Shown: piece by piece, positions 34,306 to 47,104 of the stretch
Layout: every line of letters starts with the position of its first letter
How positions within the stretch are numbered: the first letter of the stretch is position 1
The notes under the pieces: model-generated
The model's input: the letters and a program-made list of their open reading frames with translations, nothing else
Database searches by the model: none
Told to the model about the DNA's origin: nothing
Program-made: the position numbers and the translations under genes
DNA from: Bactrocera neohumeralis
Taxonomy: Eukaryota; Arthropoda; Insecta; Diptera; Tephritidae
DNA length: 64,000 bases
Assembly (NCBI RefSeq): GCF_024586455.1
Contig: NC_065923.1
Coordinates: 1,860,001 to 1,924,000 of the forward strand
Reading direction: 5' to 3'

Positions 34306-36817
34306 AGGAGTTGTTCCAAACACAGAGTGCATACTTTTACATGAGGTAAGTTTTCTATAAATATTTCAAATTCTAATGAAAAATTCGAAATCTATTTTCA
34401 CAGTGTTTGCAATTATGATTATCTTCTCCAGACAGATTCAAGTATAAGATTTTAAATAAGCAGTGATTGCCTTGGCCATTGGAGCGTAGCTAGACTTTTT
34501 CCACGTTTCCTCGATAGAATGCACCTGCAATGGCGGCCAACTTATGCATTTGCTGTATTTAACTGTACTTCTTTCTTGGTGAAGACGACTAACCGTTATG
34601 GCCGCTTATTGCCGTCGTTTGCCACTCGGTGTTTGTGCTAGCCAATTAGTTCTTAATTTACAATTTGCATTGCACTTTGCAAATGTCTAACTGGGCTGCA
34701 GAGAACAGTTCAGGTGTATATTTACTATATAAAAATATATATACTTTTATACAACATACATACATATGTATATAGACATAACCACATTCAGCAGCGCATT
34801 TGAATGACGGGCAGCGCGAAACCGCATAAAAGGCGTAAAAAGCAAAACTGCTTTTCATAAAACAGACCTGACAGGCGGACAAACGAATTCGAAAAGTTTT
34901 GCTTTTCAGAAAATGAAAAACGCAACAAGAAGAAGTTCGCAAAAAATGCTAAAAGTCAATGGCAAACTTTCTTCTATTACTTTTACTTGTTTATCTATTT
35001 GCTTTTAAGTGGTTTCGCTTTTCTGATGATTTTAATTTTTTTCAATTGTCGGTTACTGTCTTCCTGGTCTGTTCTTATTGAACTTTTGAAAAGGTGCTTT
35101 CTTTTGAGTCTCATAGTTTTTAGTTGAGAGTATAACATATTTATTTTTTTAATTACTTAATTCTCTGAAAAGATAACGGTTACTAGAAATTAATTTGGCG
35201 TTTATTCTCCATGTATAAATAAGCTTTCCGAAGGTTAAAGAAGCCTGGCAAGCCTATGAACTTAAGAGATCTTTAATAAAAGATGACTGAGAGATCATTT
35301 TCTAAACTTTCTGAAAGTTCAATAGGACACCCGCTGAGATATTGCTCGAATGTTTCATCAACCTTACCTTAAACCATGATTATATTGATTTTTTCTTACG
35401 CTCCTTCGGAATTGAAGACTTTAGAATTTGAGGATGTGGGATATTAATAAGTATCCCTAATGACATCTATGACATAAAGAGACTTTCTTATCTGAGGTTA
35501 ATTTAATTTGATAGGAGAGGTAAAAGGGTGGTGTATCAAAATTGGGCTGATGAAATTCAAATCATTTTAATATTTCTTATATAAAGATATCTGTTTTAAT
35601 AGTTTTGGTTAGGTGGTTCACAAAGAATAATATTTATCAATGCACACTGATAATTTTTAACTGATTTGTAACTAGAAAGACGCATATTTTGGGTTAAAAA
35701 AATCTGGTATAGTACAGACAAAGTTAAAAGTTGTTAAGCACTTTGTTCAAGCTATTAATATGTAATTTCTGTGTAAATTTCTCACTGAGAAATTGCAACC
35801 CTTACCTTAAAGAACCACGTTGATTAAAACTCACACCAACCATAATGCCTTGTCAATGCAATGTTCACAATGTTCAATAAAGCATTGGTGGTGTAAGATT
35901 GCAGAAGCATATAATACAACAGCAATTGAACGCAAGAAATGGGAACGCAATAATTATTGTTGTAAAATCCCTACTCCAAGCTTTCAATTGCATGTGGAAA
36001 CCGCCTACAGCTAAGACTACTAATTTACCGACGTACCATGTATACGTACCATGCATAAGCAGAGACTTTTTCGCTTCAAACATCGGAACAAAAAAGATGA
36101 AGTACGGAAGATAAGTTCGGTCGAAATCAGGCAGTGGTATCAATTTAAAATAAATTATATATCCAGGCTTTAGTTTCGGTCTTATATGATCTCTTTATAA
36201 CTATATGTTACGAAGATATCAACAGTCGTGTTCGATGTTTTTCTTAAGAGAGTAAGAGACAAAAAAGTAAAAATTAAGGCATATTTTCCATTAAAGATGC
36301 AATTTCCATGTATCGAGGCAATTGTCTTCACATTACCATCGCGGGTTATTCGAGGTGTAATTACTATGTTATATCCGCTCGGCAATAGAGATATCTATTC
36401 AATAAATACTCATACACTAACCTGAAGAAGACCTCTGCTTTAAGAAAACTCAAAAAACCAACCGCGGACATGAGGAGTTGGGATCTGGATCTATTTCTTA
36501 AAATTTTCTGTTACAGAATCGTAGAATATCTGTTACCGAATTTTTACAACCAATAAACTTAAGTTTTGTATAAAGCTGTCGAAGATCTTCGCAGATTACT
36601 GAGAGCGATAGAAGTAGTACCTGCCGGATTAGTCAAATTAATTGTTATTAAATAACGATTAACAATGTAAAGGGCGCTATTGACCGATTCCGTATATTTT
36701 TGTAACCGATACAATTGTTTTGAGATTTCTTAACGTTGATTCTCACTTTTTCGCATCCCAATAAACCGTTAGATTAGCAGAATTCCTCCAAGCGGCAACC
36801 AACGCATTGCACACGGG

Positions 36818-36825
36818 TATAAAAG
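36818..36825 (+). promoter_or_regulatory. TATA-box-like motif
   Basis: tataaaag in a locally GC-rich setting ('cacacgggtataaaagcaaa'). No initiator of the TCAGTY type was found about 30 bases downstream, so promoter activity is only a possibility. Confidence 0.2.
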
Positions 36826-38037
36826 CAAACGGGGACAACGCTGGCGTCGACACGCGCATGTCAATAATGACGTTGCAAGCTATGAGTATGCCAGTGGCAT
36901 GCCACACATTTTTAAAAGCATTTTGTAATTATAGCAAAATGCATATATGCATGTGTGCTACCTGAACGCGGCCGGGATAATGATTTCGTGCAAATCCATA
37001 TCCCAAAGGATGCACAGAATGTGGCGTAAGTACGAGTATGTACATATGTCTCGCGCTTGTGGCGGCGCAGTCGCTAAGCAATTTTCGCGTAAAAATAGTA
37101 ATAATAGTGCGATGAAATCACGAAGCTTTTACTGTGGCGACTGGTGAAAGCCTTTAAATTTATTAAAATTCACTTTTAATAGCTTATTTGCATGCGAGTG
37201 GGAAAATTGCCTCAGCGAGCGCCTGGAATGGCGTATGATAGTCACGAAGAAGGCGGAGAATGTGGAATGCCACGCTGTGACATTAGTGCAACAACATGAC
37301 AGCCGTCATGGCAAAGGTGCTGTACGGGTAAAGAATTTAAATGCGCAAGATAAAGTCTGTAAAAAAATCAGTCGAAAAACAACAACCAAACATATATACA
37401 TAATCCACACACGCACTTGCATATTCAATATTTTATATACATATATATGTACTATACTCGTAAATGTGGGTAGTGTTTTGGCATATCTGTGGCAAATTTC
37501 ATTGGCCTTCCTATTGGCTGTCGCGCGTCGCATCTCTCCCTACAAGAAGCGACGTTTGCTGTGAGTCAGGCTGCCCTTTTCAAACGGCAGTTTTTGCCAG
37601 CTAAATTTGCGTGCCTTTGTCACGTGCTCCCTCCTGAGACTATGGCGAAGACGCCTTTTCGCAGCCGGTGCAAAACCAGCAGCGGCGCGTAAAACCAACA
37701 ACAACCAGTGCAAAGCTAAACGCATAGCGTGTTCCTGCCCTGTTATGGACAAGCTGCCGAGCAAAACTGTGCGTGTGTTCGTTGAGGAAAGTCAAATGTC
37801 ATGTTTGTGTCATGTTTTGAGTTTGTTCGGCTTCATTTTGCTCGCACGTTCGCTTTTTTTACGTCTTTTGTTTTTGTTGTGTAGCCCTCAAATTTTCTTA
37901 AGAGCATGCAAATAGTTACTTATTTGTGTTTATGTATTTATTTATTTTTGCTTAAGGTGAAAGCTATCCATTTTCCACTGACGTTCGTGTCTGGAGGCAG
38001 GCATATTTGATTATGGGCTTTTAATAGACAGCAGTGG

Positions 38038-38110
38038 GTGTGTGATGCTTTGCTATAGATGATAGACTGACAAATGGCTTCTATCATCTATAGCGGAGTC
38101 GCACATCAGC
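38038..38110. ncRNA. microRNA-precursor-like hairpin (candidate)
   Basis: Arms gctatagatgatag (38052-38065) and ctatcatctatagc (38081-38094) are perfect reverse complements of 14 bp with a 15-nt loop. The lower stem goes on with wobble pairs (t/g at 38051 and 38095, t/g at 38050 and 38096, then a-t and c-g), a small internal loop, and gtgt paired with acac (38041-38044 with 38102-38105). The total is about 25 paired positions in ~73 nt, the size of an insect pre-miRNA. The strand cannot be decided because both transcripts fold. No known miRNA was recognised, and it could also be a small inverted-repeat relic. Confidence 0.35.
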
Positions 38111-39807
38111 AAGAGCAAGAGCATCCCTTTCTTTATCTGATATGCTGCTTTAAATTTTAATAATGTTGCTATCGATTACTGCAGCAATAAACAAGTAGTT
38201 TCTTTAGATATAAATAAGAATGTAAGTGTTCACCCTAAAGACTTAGCCTTAGCAACGGAGGTCTTCTTAAGTATTTTAACAACTCATTACGGCGATTCTC
38301 TTGCTCTTGCAAGATTGCAAAAATCTTATAACGAAATATACAAGGGCTCGAGAGCACCCATTGCGGAATATAGTGATATATGAACGGCTGATTCGGTCAA
38401 TTTATTGTTAATGACTATTGTGAATTGGCGCTCCTTCTGCATTCATTGTTAACAAAAAAACTGTAACAAATCTTTATAATTTAAATAGAAAATATAAAAT
38501 ATATTTAAAATTTACCTTCCTCAGCAATTTAACATCAAACTACTTATTTAAGTAAACTGACAGCTAGCACAGGGTTGCAATTATTTTTTTACGTGTCATT
38601 GCACGAAACTAAACATGGGTTTTCGTCTGGCATATTTTACAGGCCTTGCAAATATTTTTCTGCGTGTGTTTGCTGTTGTGCCGTTGCATTAGGTGGAAAA
38701 ATCTGCAACTCGTGCACCGTACAAGGGTTTTGCAAGAGCAAGTCCCCCCATTGAATATAAAAATTGCGTAATTGGGGATTTCGAATGCTTATGTGAGTAA
38801 TGTTAGTCCAATTCTTATATTGAGGCACCAACTGCTGATATCCAAATAAAATATGCAAAAATCGGCTTCACGAAATTAGTCTAAATTTAAACTGCCGCGT
38901 TGTAGTAATCGAAATGCATAACCAACACTCAGGTTAGAAAAGTTATTGCATCCTTTATCTTGCGAACAATATTGAGAATTTTTGGTCGGAAAATTCAGGG
39001 GTGCTATCTTATTGGTAACACTGGGTTACATTGATTTCCATGTTCAAGAAATAAGATCGGGTAAGGATGCATTTGTGCTCACAATTCCAAACATAACATA
39101 AAAAAAACAAAAGAAATATTTATAACGACAGTTTAGTTTAGACTCAGAGACAACTGTCGAAAACATATGTTATATCTTACCGCCTTTTGTAAGTTCTTCC
39201 TCTATACTTTTCTAGTTAACAATATTCTTTTAAGGACCAGCAGAATTCTGCCACAAAGGAACGATCCAGTCAACCTTGATAACTTTCTTCCATCACTTTT
39301 AGATCCGGGTGGAAAGCTCTCACTTCGCTTCTCACCGGAGCAGTCATAACTTTAATAAAATATGTATCTTTGATGAATTACCGTTTTTGAGGATCAACAA
39401 GGTGTGTATCTTTCAGCTTTTCTCTACTTAGTTTGGACATTTTTTACAAATGTCACTATAACAATATCTTTCTACGTCCAACCTTTTGAAAAACTCATAC
39501 TTATCTTGATCCCATAGTAAATCGTAGGACCCATTTTTTCAGAACATAACTTTGTTGTAGATGTTTCACCCTCTTATTTACTTCCTCTTCTTACACCGAG
39601 GATATTTGGTGAGTCATACATGCGAATTACTTTTGAAACGAAAATGAGGTTTTCATTGAGTAAAGCGGGACATGTTGCAGACTGTAAATGAAGATATCTC
39701 CATTTTTGATTTTCGGTAAAGTCTTTAAACATTCCAAATAACTTTGCGCATATTTTCGGAAAGCAGCCTGAGCGTTAGGGTCAAGTGACGTTTGCGTACA
39801 CAAAAGA
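38111..39807. other. Non-coding stretch with one orphan open frame
   Basis: Mostly AT-rich. A 73-codon minus-strand frame (38637-38858) has less biased composition than its neighbours (it includes 'HELQIFPPNATAQQQTH') but matches no family I know. A direct repeat or transposon end was not seen around it. Other frames here look like chance. Confidence 0.35.
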
Positions 39808-39925
39808 GGTACGATCAGCATTATGAGCTGATGCGATTTAGCAAGGCTCGTATGTCTATATTCAAGGCAGCGCTACTGTCTCCGAACAAATTGTATGCCA
39901 TTAAAACGACCGATCACGAATGATT
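39808..39925 (+). mobile_element. HINE-A fragment
   Basis: 'gatcagcattatgagctgat' followed by 'gcgatttagcaaggctcgta' and 'tgtcta' parallels the HINE-A segment 'atgttgagctgagtcgattt..ccgtctgtct'. 'gccattaaaacgaccgatca' further on parallels the core unit 'gccatacaaactgaatgatc'. Strongly diverged and shortened. Confidence 0.5.
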
Positions 39926-42170
39926 ATAATTTTCTCAAAGATCCCGCTTGATTTCCAAAAACTTTCTACTTAAATTATAAGTCTGCTGCTTACAATTTTA
40001 TTATAAACTGCCATTCACTGCCTAATATTTACTTATTTGCATAAATGTGTGAAATGCAAATATTTTCGAAACAAAATAAATCGGAAGTTTCAAGCAAAAC
40101 TGCTGGATAAATTTTATCAGCATCTTGGTCAAGCAAAAAGCGCAAAAGAGAAAATAATGAAAGCAATAAAGCAAAGCGCCAGAAGTAGCGGCAACCAATA
40201 AAAACTTTTATGGATATTAACTAGCGCACACACAAACATACACACGTATATAGAAATATACAGTTACTATATATAGTAAGTAAAGAAATGCAAGTAGCTT
40301 CCTGGGCAGTAACAGGCAACAGTCATCAAGGCTGGAGCCCAGCAGCGGAAGCGAATGAGATGTACAACAACCCGCTATTGGAATATGCCTTTGAAATCTC
40401 AGCAGCAGACAGACGGCAAGAGTATATATTTCTTCCAAAATTCAAGCACAAAAGATGCACAATTCAAGAACAGGAAAAATTCGACGGAATATTAAGTGGC
40501 ATCAAGAAAAGGAGAGCGATTGTGTAACTGAAATATTTTCGAAGGGAAAAGTTGCAGATTTTTTTCAGGCCACTGCCTTTGCGGCAGACAATGCCATGTG
40601 TGCCAGTGTGAGTTTTCGAAAAAATATGAATATCAATTCAATGTTGAATTGGCCCACGGCACAAGTGTAGCGCATAAATGCGAATGCGATAGCTAATGCC
40701 AATGATAGCTATGTATGCGATACTCTCAACGGTTTTTTGGGCAATACTCGCATTGAACAAAAAACAAACAAAAACATGAAGAAGCATAAAGGAATCAAAA
40801 TTTCGCAGAAGAGTGAATTGTAAAGCATACTTAACGGCGCAATGGCACGTTGTTTTACATTTTTGATTTTTACTGCCTTGTTGCTGTTGTTGTTGCTTCT
40901 AGGTATGCTATTTTTTCGTATTTCTTCAACTTTGTGTCTTTATTTTCGGGTTTCGTACGATGTTATGAAAAAGTACTGCCGCAATGTGAAGGACCGGGCA
41001 AGATGGTTGCGGGGAAGAAATATTGCACAAATTGTTATTTTAACTGCAGTGCAATATCTGCCCGCTTCGATAGCAACTTTCTGACACCCACCCACCCCTC
41101 CGATTACCATATAGTATGTTGGGTGGCGGAGCGGAGGGCGCATCAGCAGTGGCAGCAAATATTTATTTACATTTCTCAGTTGGACCCCCGAGCTCGTAGT
41201 TGGAAACGCAAACGGAAGGGCAAAGAAAGGCGAAAACCGAAGAAGCTGAGCGCACAGGAAAAAGCGAATAATAAATAATTTGCCATGAAAGCATGATTCT
41301 CATTGCAATTTTACGCCAAAATTAATTTTAAATTATGCATGAATAGCATGGCGCAGCAGGCAAGAAAACCGATGAAGACACACGCACACGAACATACAAC
41401 ACACATGCACACACACAGCTGACGGCTGCCTCGACAGAGACACTCAGCGCCGCTGTGCATAGCTGAGTAACGCGTCTGAGCGCATCTGACCCTTGTTAGC
41501 AGCATGCAGCGCCTTGAATGCTCCACTCGCCGATATCGCCAAAAACAATTTTCACCTATCAACAATTACGAAATCTTTACAAGATGTCGCAGCGCCGGGG
41601 CATATGCTATTGTTTTCAATGGGGAGCAAACTCAAAGAAAGCAGGTTAGCAGTGGGTTCTTACAAACACACCAGCGCATTCGTATATGTGTGTATGTGTG
41701 TGATTGTGTTTCTATGTTAAAACGCTTATGGGGTCGCAGCGTTCGCTTAATGAAATTAAAACATGCATGCACATCATGCAATCTTAAAGTGTTTCAAACG
41801 AGGAAGGCATTGCAAGCGCGGTAGGAAGGGTAGAACTGGTTTAGAGTCAAGCCAATTGGGAGTATATATTGTAAGAGATGGTGCTGCCCTTCCAAGCAAA
41901 ATACGCTAACAACTTTAAAGGCGTGCATGTGGCAAATTGATTTCGTGAGAAGGGAAATTTTGTATAAAAGCTGTGTTTGAGGTGCTAACCCAATTAATTT
42001 TGCCTTCGGAAAATCGGTCAGCAAGTGCCACAAGGCTACTGAATTTAACTTCCATTGCTTAGATTTCCTTGTTCACGGTCCTTCAACACTTTCTTATGGG
42101 GACATCTTAGCGCTTATTCTACTTCGTTTGGAATGCTGACATAACCTTTAAATTTATTTACACATTTTAC
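39926..42170. other. Non-coding stretch with a broad GC-richer island
   Basis: The island at about 40150-41830 contains many overlapping short frames on both strands (e.g. 40842-41084 and 40850-41278 on +, 41311-41565 on -). Their translations are low-complexity or lack domains. CA-type repeats lie near 41381-41420 and TG-type near 41684-41706. No gene is recognised. Confidence 0.4.
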
Positions 42171-42174
42171 AACA

Positions 42175-42605
42175 GGTTAGGTTAAGAGGTCGATCATATA
42201 AGGTATCCCATTTTGATGGCTTAGAACGCCCGTCCGTTGTGGCCCCTAAAATAAAAAAAAAACCTACAAAATTAAAAATAAATGTCCACATAGCTCGACG
42301 GAACACAAATTTGTTGAGACGGGTAACGTCAGTTTCGGTTATGGTTTGCCGAAAGTAAGACTTCCGAGATGTCTCAACATCAGAATTGCAAAGACTGGAT
42401 AATGGAGGAGAAAGGGCTTGGATATTTCCACCTCAATCTCTTCCATCCAATTTCGACAACTTGACAAGATTTTTATCCTTTCCGCATGAAGGCCTACGGG
42501 ACAGAGTCCATTAAGAAGACCAACGATTATGACAAGAACAACTTTGGGAAGGGTAAGTAGCTCGTTAGATCTAGAGAAAGAATGCAGCATTACATCAGAC
42601 AATAA
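42175..42605 (-). mobile_element. Non-LTR retrotransposon C-terminal fragment
   Basis: The minus strand encodes 'LLNGLCPVGLHAERIKILSS' followed by 'MEEIEVEISKPFLLHYP' and 'LRHLGSLTFGKP'. This is the conserved end of ORF2 in R1/LOA/I-like elements ('LTGHCPIG.HA.RL.I..', zinc-binding C..C..H..C, then '.RLRHLG'). The two CRSC cysteines and the last cysteine are altered. The region beyond the frame runs to 'cttaacctaacctg' on the minus strand (near 42175), plausibly the 3' end. It is the best-preserved of three copies of this segment in the window; the upstream enzyme domains are absent (5' truncation). Confidence 0.8.
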
Positions 42606-45600
42606 TCTACACGAAATATTATAAAAATAATTTAATATAATAATTAGATAAAAATCTATTAGTTTCAGCTTGGCTTCATAAGCTTCGAAACCAAGACCAA
42701 ACTTTTCGAAAGTTCCATTTTTTTAACACTTTAAATATACCAGAAACGAAAACTTAATATAACCGAATATAAACTCGCTTTAATTTTTGTGCTTTCACCC
42801 ATTAATATTTTTCCGTAGAAATATTTGTATAATATAGTATGTGCCTTAAGATGTATACTCTGAAAGCCTAGCATGCAAGTCATACTTTCGGCTTAGCATA
42901 CGTCATTAATATTTTATTAATCACACGGCTGAGAAAGCTATGAAATGTACGGTGGGGAAAGGCGAAGGATATTACATAAAGAGAAAACATAAAAAATCGT
43001 AATCAAATATTAATAAGACAACGATTAAGAGGCAAAAACAATATTCACCGAAGGCCAGCTAAACCATATCGAAAAGGGAAAAATCAAAAAACACAGTTAG
43101 GTCAGAAGAAAAGAATGCCAGCTACCCCCTGAATCAGCTGCCACATTCCCCAGTGCAGTCGAAAGCCGAATTCACGTGCATAAAATGTCTGCTGGCGCGA
43201 CCGTTAGCTGCCAGCATTTTTCAGTGAAAATAATTTGAAATTCAATTTTCGACAATGGCACACAAAGGATTTGTTACGCTTTGTGACTACAACAACCAAC
43301 AGCACCACTGCCACTGCAGCCACGCTGTTGCTTCTCGGCAGCAACTGCAATGCGATTGTACGAAAACAGAGTTGCTTTCTTGCGCGTAACATGCTAGGCA
43401 GGGAAGCAATGAGCTTTTTGGGGTTGCTTTTTCGTATGGCACTTACAATAAGCGACTGATTCCGGCTTCCAGGTGAGCAGGCAGCAAACGATGGCAGCAG
43501 CGCACAGACAGCGAGACAACGAAGTGGGCAACGAACCGACGAAGCGTACCACTGAACCAGCAACTAAGCAAGCAGTGAACCTGATTGCTGCAGGTGCCTT
43601 CTGTGGCGCTGCTTCGGTAACGGCGGTGCGAGTTGGCCTGTGAGTGCTTTGAATAACAGTTTGCCGCTTGTTGAATGCCATTTTATTTCTCATTGAGTTG
43701 TTGTTGTTTTTTCTTCATATTTCTGTTTTTTCTGTTAAATTTTTTTTCAATGCCTCTTTCGATAAGTGAGGTCGATTTATTTGCTTGCTTGCTACCGTTA
43801 GTTTTTGTTTCTATATGGGTATGTGTGAGTATGTATTTAGTGAGCGTTTGAAGACTACTTAAAGTTACGAGAATTTGTGTGGGCATAACTTGCTTGGTCT
43901 TCAATCAAGGCAATTTTACGCAATTAAAGCCTGTATATTCTTAAAAAGTTGAATTCTGTATCGTGTTGAAATTCCCGTGTTTGTCATGAAAGAGTAAAGT
44001 ACTTGAGTCTCCTTTGCCTTTTTCTTTTCACAGGAAGTGAATGCAACTAATGAAAGTAGAAGATGACAGCAGCAAGAAAGATGATTTGAGTAAAAGCAGA
44101 TTTAATTTTTCGCAATAACTTTAAAGGGCAGAAAAGAGCTCAGCTTAGTCTGACTTATTTTTTTTTTTATTTTAAAGAATATTTGAAACAAGGATGGGAA
44201 TAGGCTATTCAATTTTAGTATTCTTGAAATTGTAAATAAGTAATTTTTGAAAAAAATTTTTTTAATTAGACACACTCCAAAATACATTTAATAAATTTGT
44301 CTCTCTCACGTCTTGGTGTTCTCCGATTGCTCCGTCTCTATCAGGAAACAAAGAATTGAATTTCTCTGTCAAAAGAACTAAACTTTGTTTGTTCGAAACC
44401 CTTAAAATAAGACTCTAGAAAAAAGTTCAACTGAGATGAGATTACTATTTTTATGTAACGAGAGCTGCGGAATTACTAAAATTTTCTCTTCTTTGGAGCT
44501 ACCTGCAAATCGACTTATATATCACATGGGAAGACCTTAATTTTCATTTAAATAATGGTCCAAAAACTTTGGATAGTCAAAACACACGGTACAGCGGTGT
44601 TTAAAAGCCTAATCGATTCAAATAATAAGTCACTAAAATTCCAACCAATTTTTGTACAAAAAAGTTAATAATTTTCTTTTCAAAATGTCTCAAGAAATCT
44701 CTATTATATTGGCCATAGAGGCAAAAATAGCTGCAAAGATATTTTTAGCAAAACAACTTTGGAGCGCAAAATCAATAAGGCAGACTTTCGCACTTGAAAT
44801 TGCACTTCATTTTCGGCATAAAACTTTTTAGCTTTCCCAGTGATTTCTTCGCCGAAAGCTGTTCTGCGAACATCTCTATGGCATATCCGCCATTACAGGC
44901 TACAAGCAAAGCAGTCATAGAAAGGCATTCAAGCATTTCAGGTCATTGCACTCGACCACATCGACTTCGAAGCGATCTGCCTCTTAACTGCCTCCTTCCA
45001 CCGCCTTCGCCATTGAAGAAGTCTATTGAAGTACTTAAAGTTGAATTTTCTAAACATTTCCGAAGTTGCAGCGCTCTTGTTTAGCTTCCTTCAACTCGGA
45101 AGACAGTTTTATTTGCATCCGCAGAGTTTTTGTTGGCTTTGCTGCAAATTGCAGTGCCAGCCCTAGCCAATAACACCCAACCCCACAATCCAATCCTTCA
45201 TGCCTGTTTTCGGCTTTTGGTTTCTGCGCTGTGTTTTCAGCGCTTGCAGCAGACAGCCACAAATTTCAAGCACCTATGAAGTGCTCCTCTTCATATACGC
45301 AAATGATTGCTTTATGCGAAAGTTGCTGCACGAACTTTGCTTCACTTGTTTGGCTTGGCAGGCAGCTTTTTGTTATCTTTAATTTCGTTGTCTATGGCGA
45401 CTCTTTGCTCAGAAATTCATTTTCTTTAGTTGATGAAAGAATTTTCGCTTAACTGACTGCAACTTAGAAATTAAGTTGGGGTTAAGAAGGTGATCCAAAC
45501 TAACAAGCGCTCTCTCAGTCTTATTTCCTAAAGTAACGGACAGATATAGATTTTTGTTTAAGAAAAAACTGTCAGTAACCGTCTCAATATATTCGTAATA

Positions 45601-47025
45601 GGCTCAAAGCTTTGTCGATTTATAAAGGTCTTAAGATTTATTATGTAGCAGTTTTAAGCGCCAGAACCGACCGGACTTCTAAGTTGTCGAGGTGAGTTCG
45701 CTATTAGGATCGGCATTTAACTTAACTTAACCTAACTAGGGTTAAGTCCATAAGTATAATCATATGTTCATTACACCCACTGACGTTTTGCAATTCGAAA
45801 AATTTAACATGGCGAACAATGCTTCTGCAAGCACACTCAATTTTTTTTAGTGTTAGACTAGCATATATTGAATATTTGAAAATATTCGCACGCCCACAAA
45901 ACCACGTGATCTCATTAAAGCTGCTATTCACCTGACAAACGTAACGATTTTTCGGTGCTTTTTCTCACGAAGCTGTAATGTGCCAGCAGACGCGCGAATT
46001 TCATTAACACGGCTTGGATCTAGATACAGCTGGTATGAGAGAATTACTTCTACTTAGTGTGGAAATACTGCTATAAAAAAACCTTCGAAATAAAGCGAAG
46101 ATGCAAAAGCAACAACAATAAATGAATAAGCAGTAGAAATTATCTGCCTTAATAAATTTCATCCAAACAACTCTTATAAATTACTGTAGTATTTAATCCA
46201 GCACTACCTGGTGTGGCGGTGCTTTCCTCCTTTACTACTTTACTTTGCATTTGTTGTGCATTGTAGGCAAGTCATAAATCTTATTTTGGCTTTATTTAGC
46301 TTAATGACCAGACGTGCTCTCGTCCATAATTTACTAACTTCGTACACCTCACTAAGCCAGTCACCACTTACACGCCACCAGTTGCAGCGACCAACAGCTG
46401 GCGTGTCGCTGTCGTTGTTGTCGACTCATTCGGTTTTAGGGAAGTTTTGTAAGAAACGTGCTTCCTTTTCAGGTGCTTGCGCACTTATTTACCTTTGTGT
46501 TTCTAGAATTTTTACCGTCTCCTTTGTTGTTATTTTTACTGGATTTGATTGCTTAAGCATTTGATTGTGTTATTGTTATTGTTATTGTTATTAGAACGTT
46601 ATATTGATTAAATCTGAGGTGCCCTAATTGAAATTTAAGGAGTGGAGATTGTTATTGGGCGTTTCTTAGCTGACACCAACTCTTAAACTCAATTGCTTTC
46701 AACACTTTTCTCACTTTTTTTCTGAAAACAAAACATTAATCATTCCTCAAATGTCAGTACGTTTCTGAGTCATTCTAACTACAGACAGCCTCGCACATAT
46801 TTGCTTACTTTGGAAACTGGTCTTGCAAATATGTAAGATTTGTTTTTTGAAGAAGTAAATTAGCTTCAGTATTTACCACAGACCATAGCATAGCTTAGAC
46901 CATACCTAAATGTTTTTATACAATCCAGATCCTCTTCGCTTGTCGTAGATATCGGTTGTACCTTAATAGTAGGGTCACTGCGGCTAAATTCGTCTGTCAG
47001 AATAAAAAATTTGATTCACGAAAAC
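42606..47025. other. Non-coding stretch with GC-richer islands
   Basis: No gene recognised. Islands lie at about 43130-43700, 44880-45460 and 46200-46560. A (TTATTG)n run is at 46568-46592. At 45715-45740 'cggcatttaacttaactt' and 'aacctaact' resemble the T/A-rich tail of non-LTR elements, but no coding remains lie beside it. Open frames are short and domain-free. Confidence 0.4.
46568..46592. repeat. (TTATTG)n microsatellite
   Basis: About four tandem hexamer units. Confidence 0.9.
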
Positions 47026-47104
47026 TACAAGGTCTGTCGCAAAAGAAACAGGACTGTTAAAAAAAAACAACAAAAAATTAATATTTTTCAAAAGTTATAT
47101 ATTT

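Larger units (their letters stand above)
31445..38037. other. Long non-coding stretch
   Basis: No gene recognised. GC-richer islands lie at about 32200-32990, 34500-34960 and 36780-37910. Within them, a strong splice-donor-like 'ggcggtaagttgag' sits at 32771-32784 and a TATA-box-like tataaaag at 36818-36825. A 32-bp direct repeat is at 34229-34305. A perfect palindrome, cactttttt-g-aaaaaagtg, lies near 31467-31485. Open frames in this stretch are short and overlap on both strands without domains. Confidence 0.4.

Noticed and set aside
40842..41278. Frame starting with a Leu-rich signal-like segment
   Set aside because: The Leu run comes from a ttg/ctg repeat and the rest has no domain; an overlapping frame is equally open.
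43204..43693. Two ~100-119-codon minus-strand frames
   Set aside because: Repeat-driven (Val-rich from caacaa/ccactg) and mutually overlapping; no domain.
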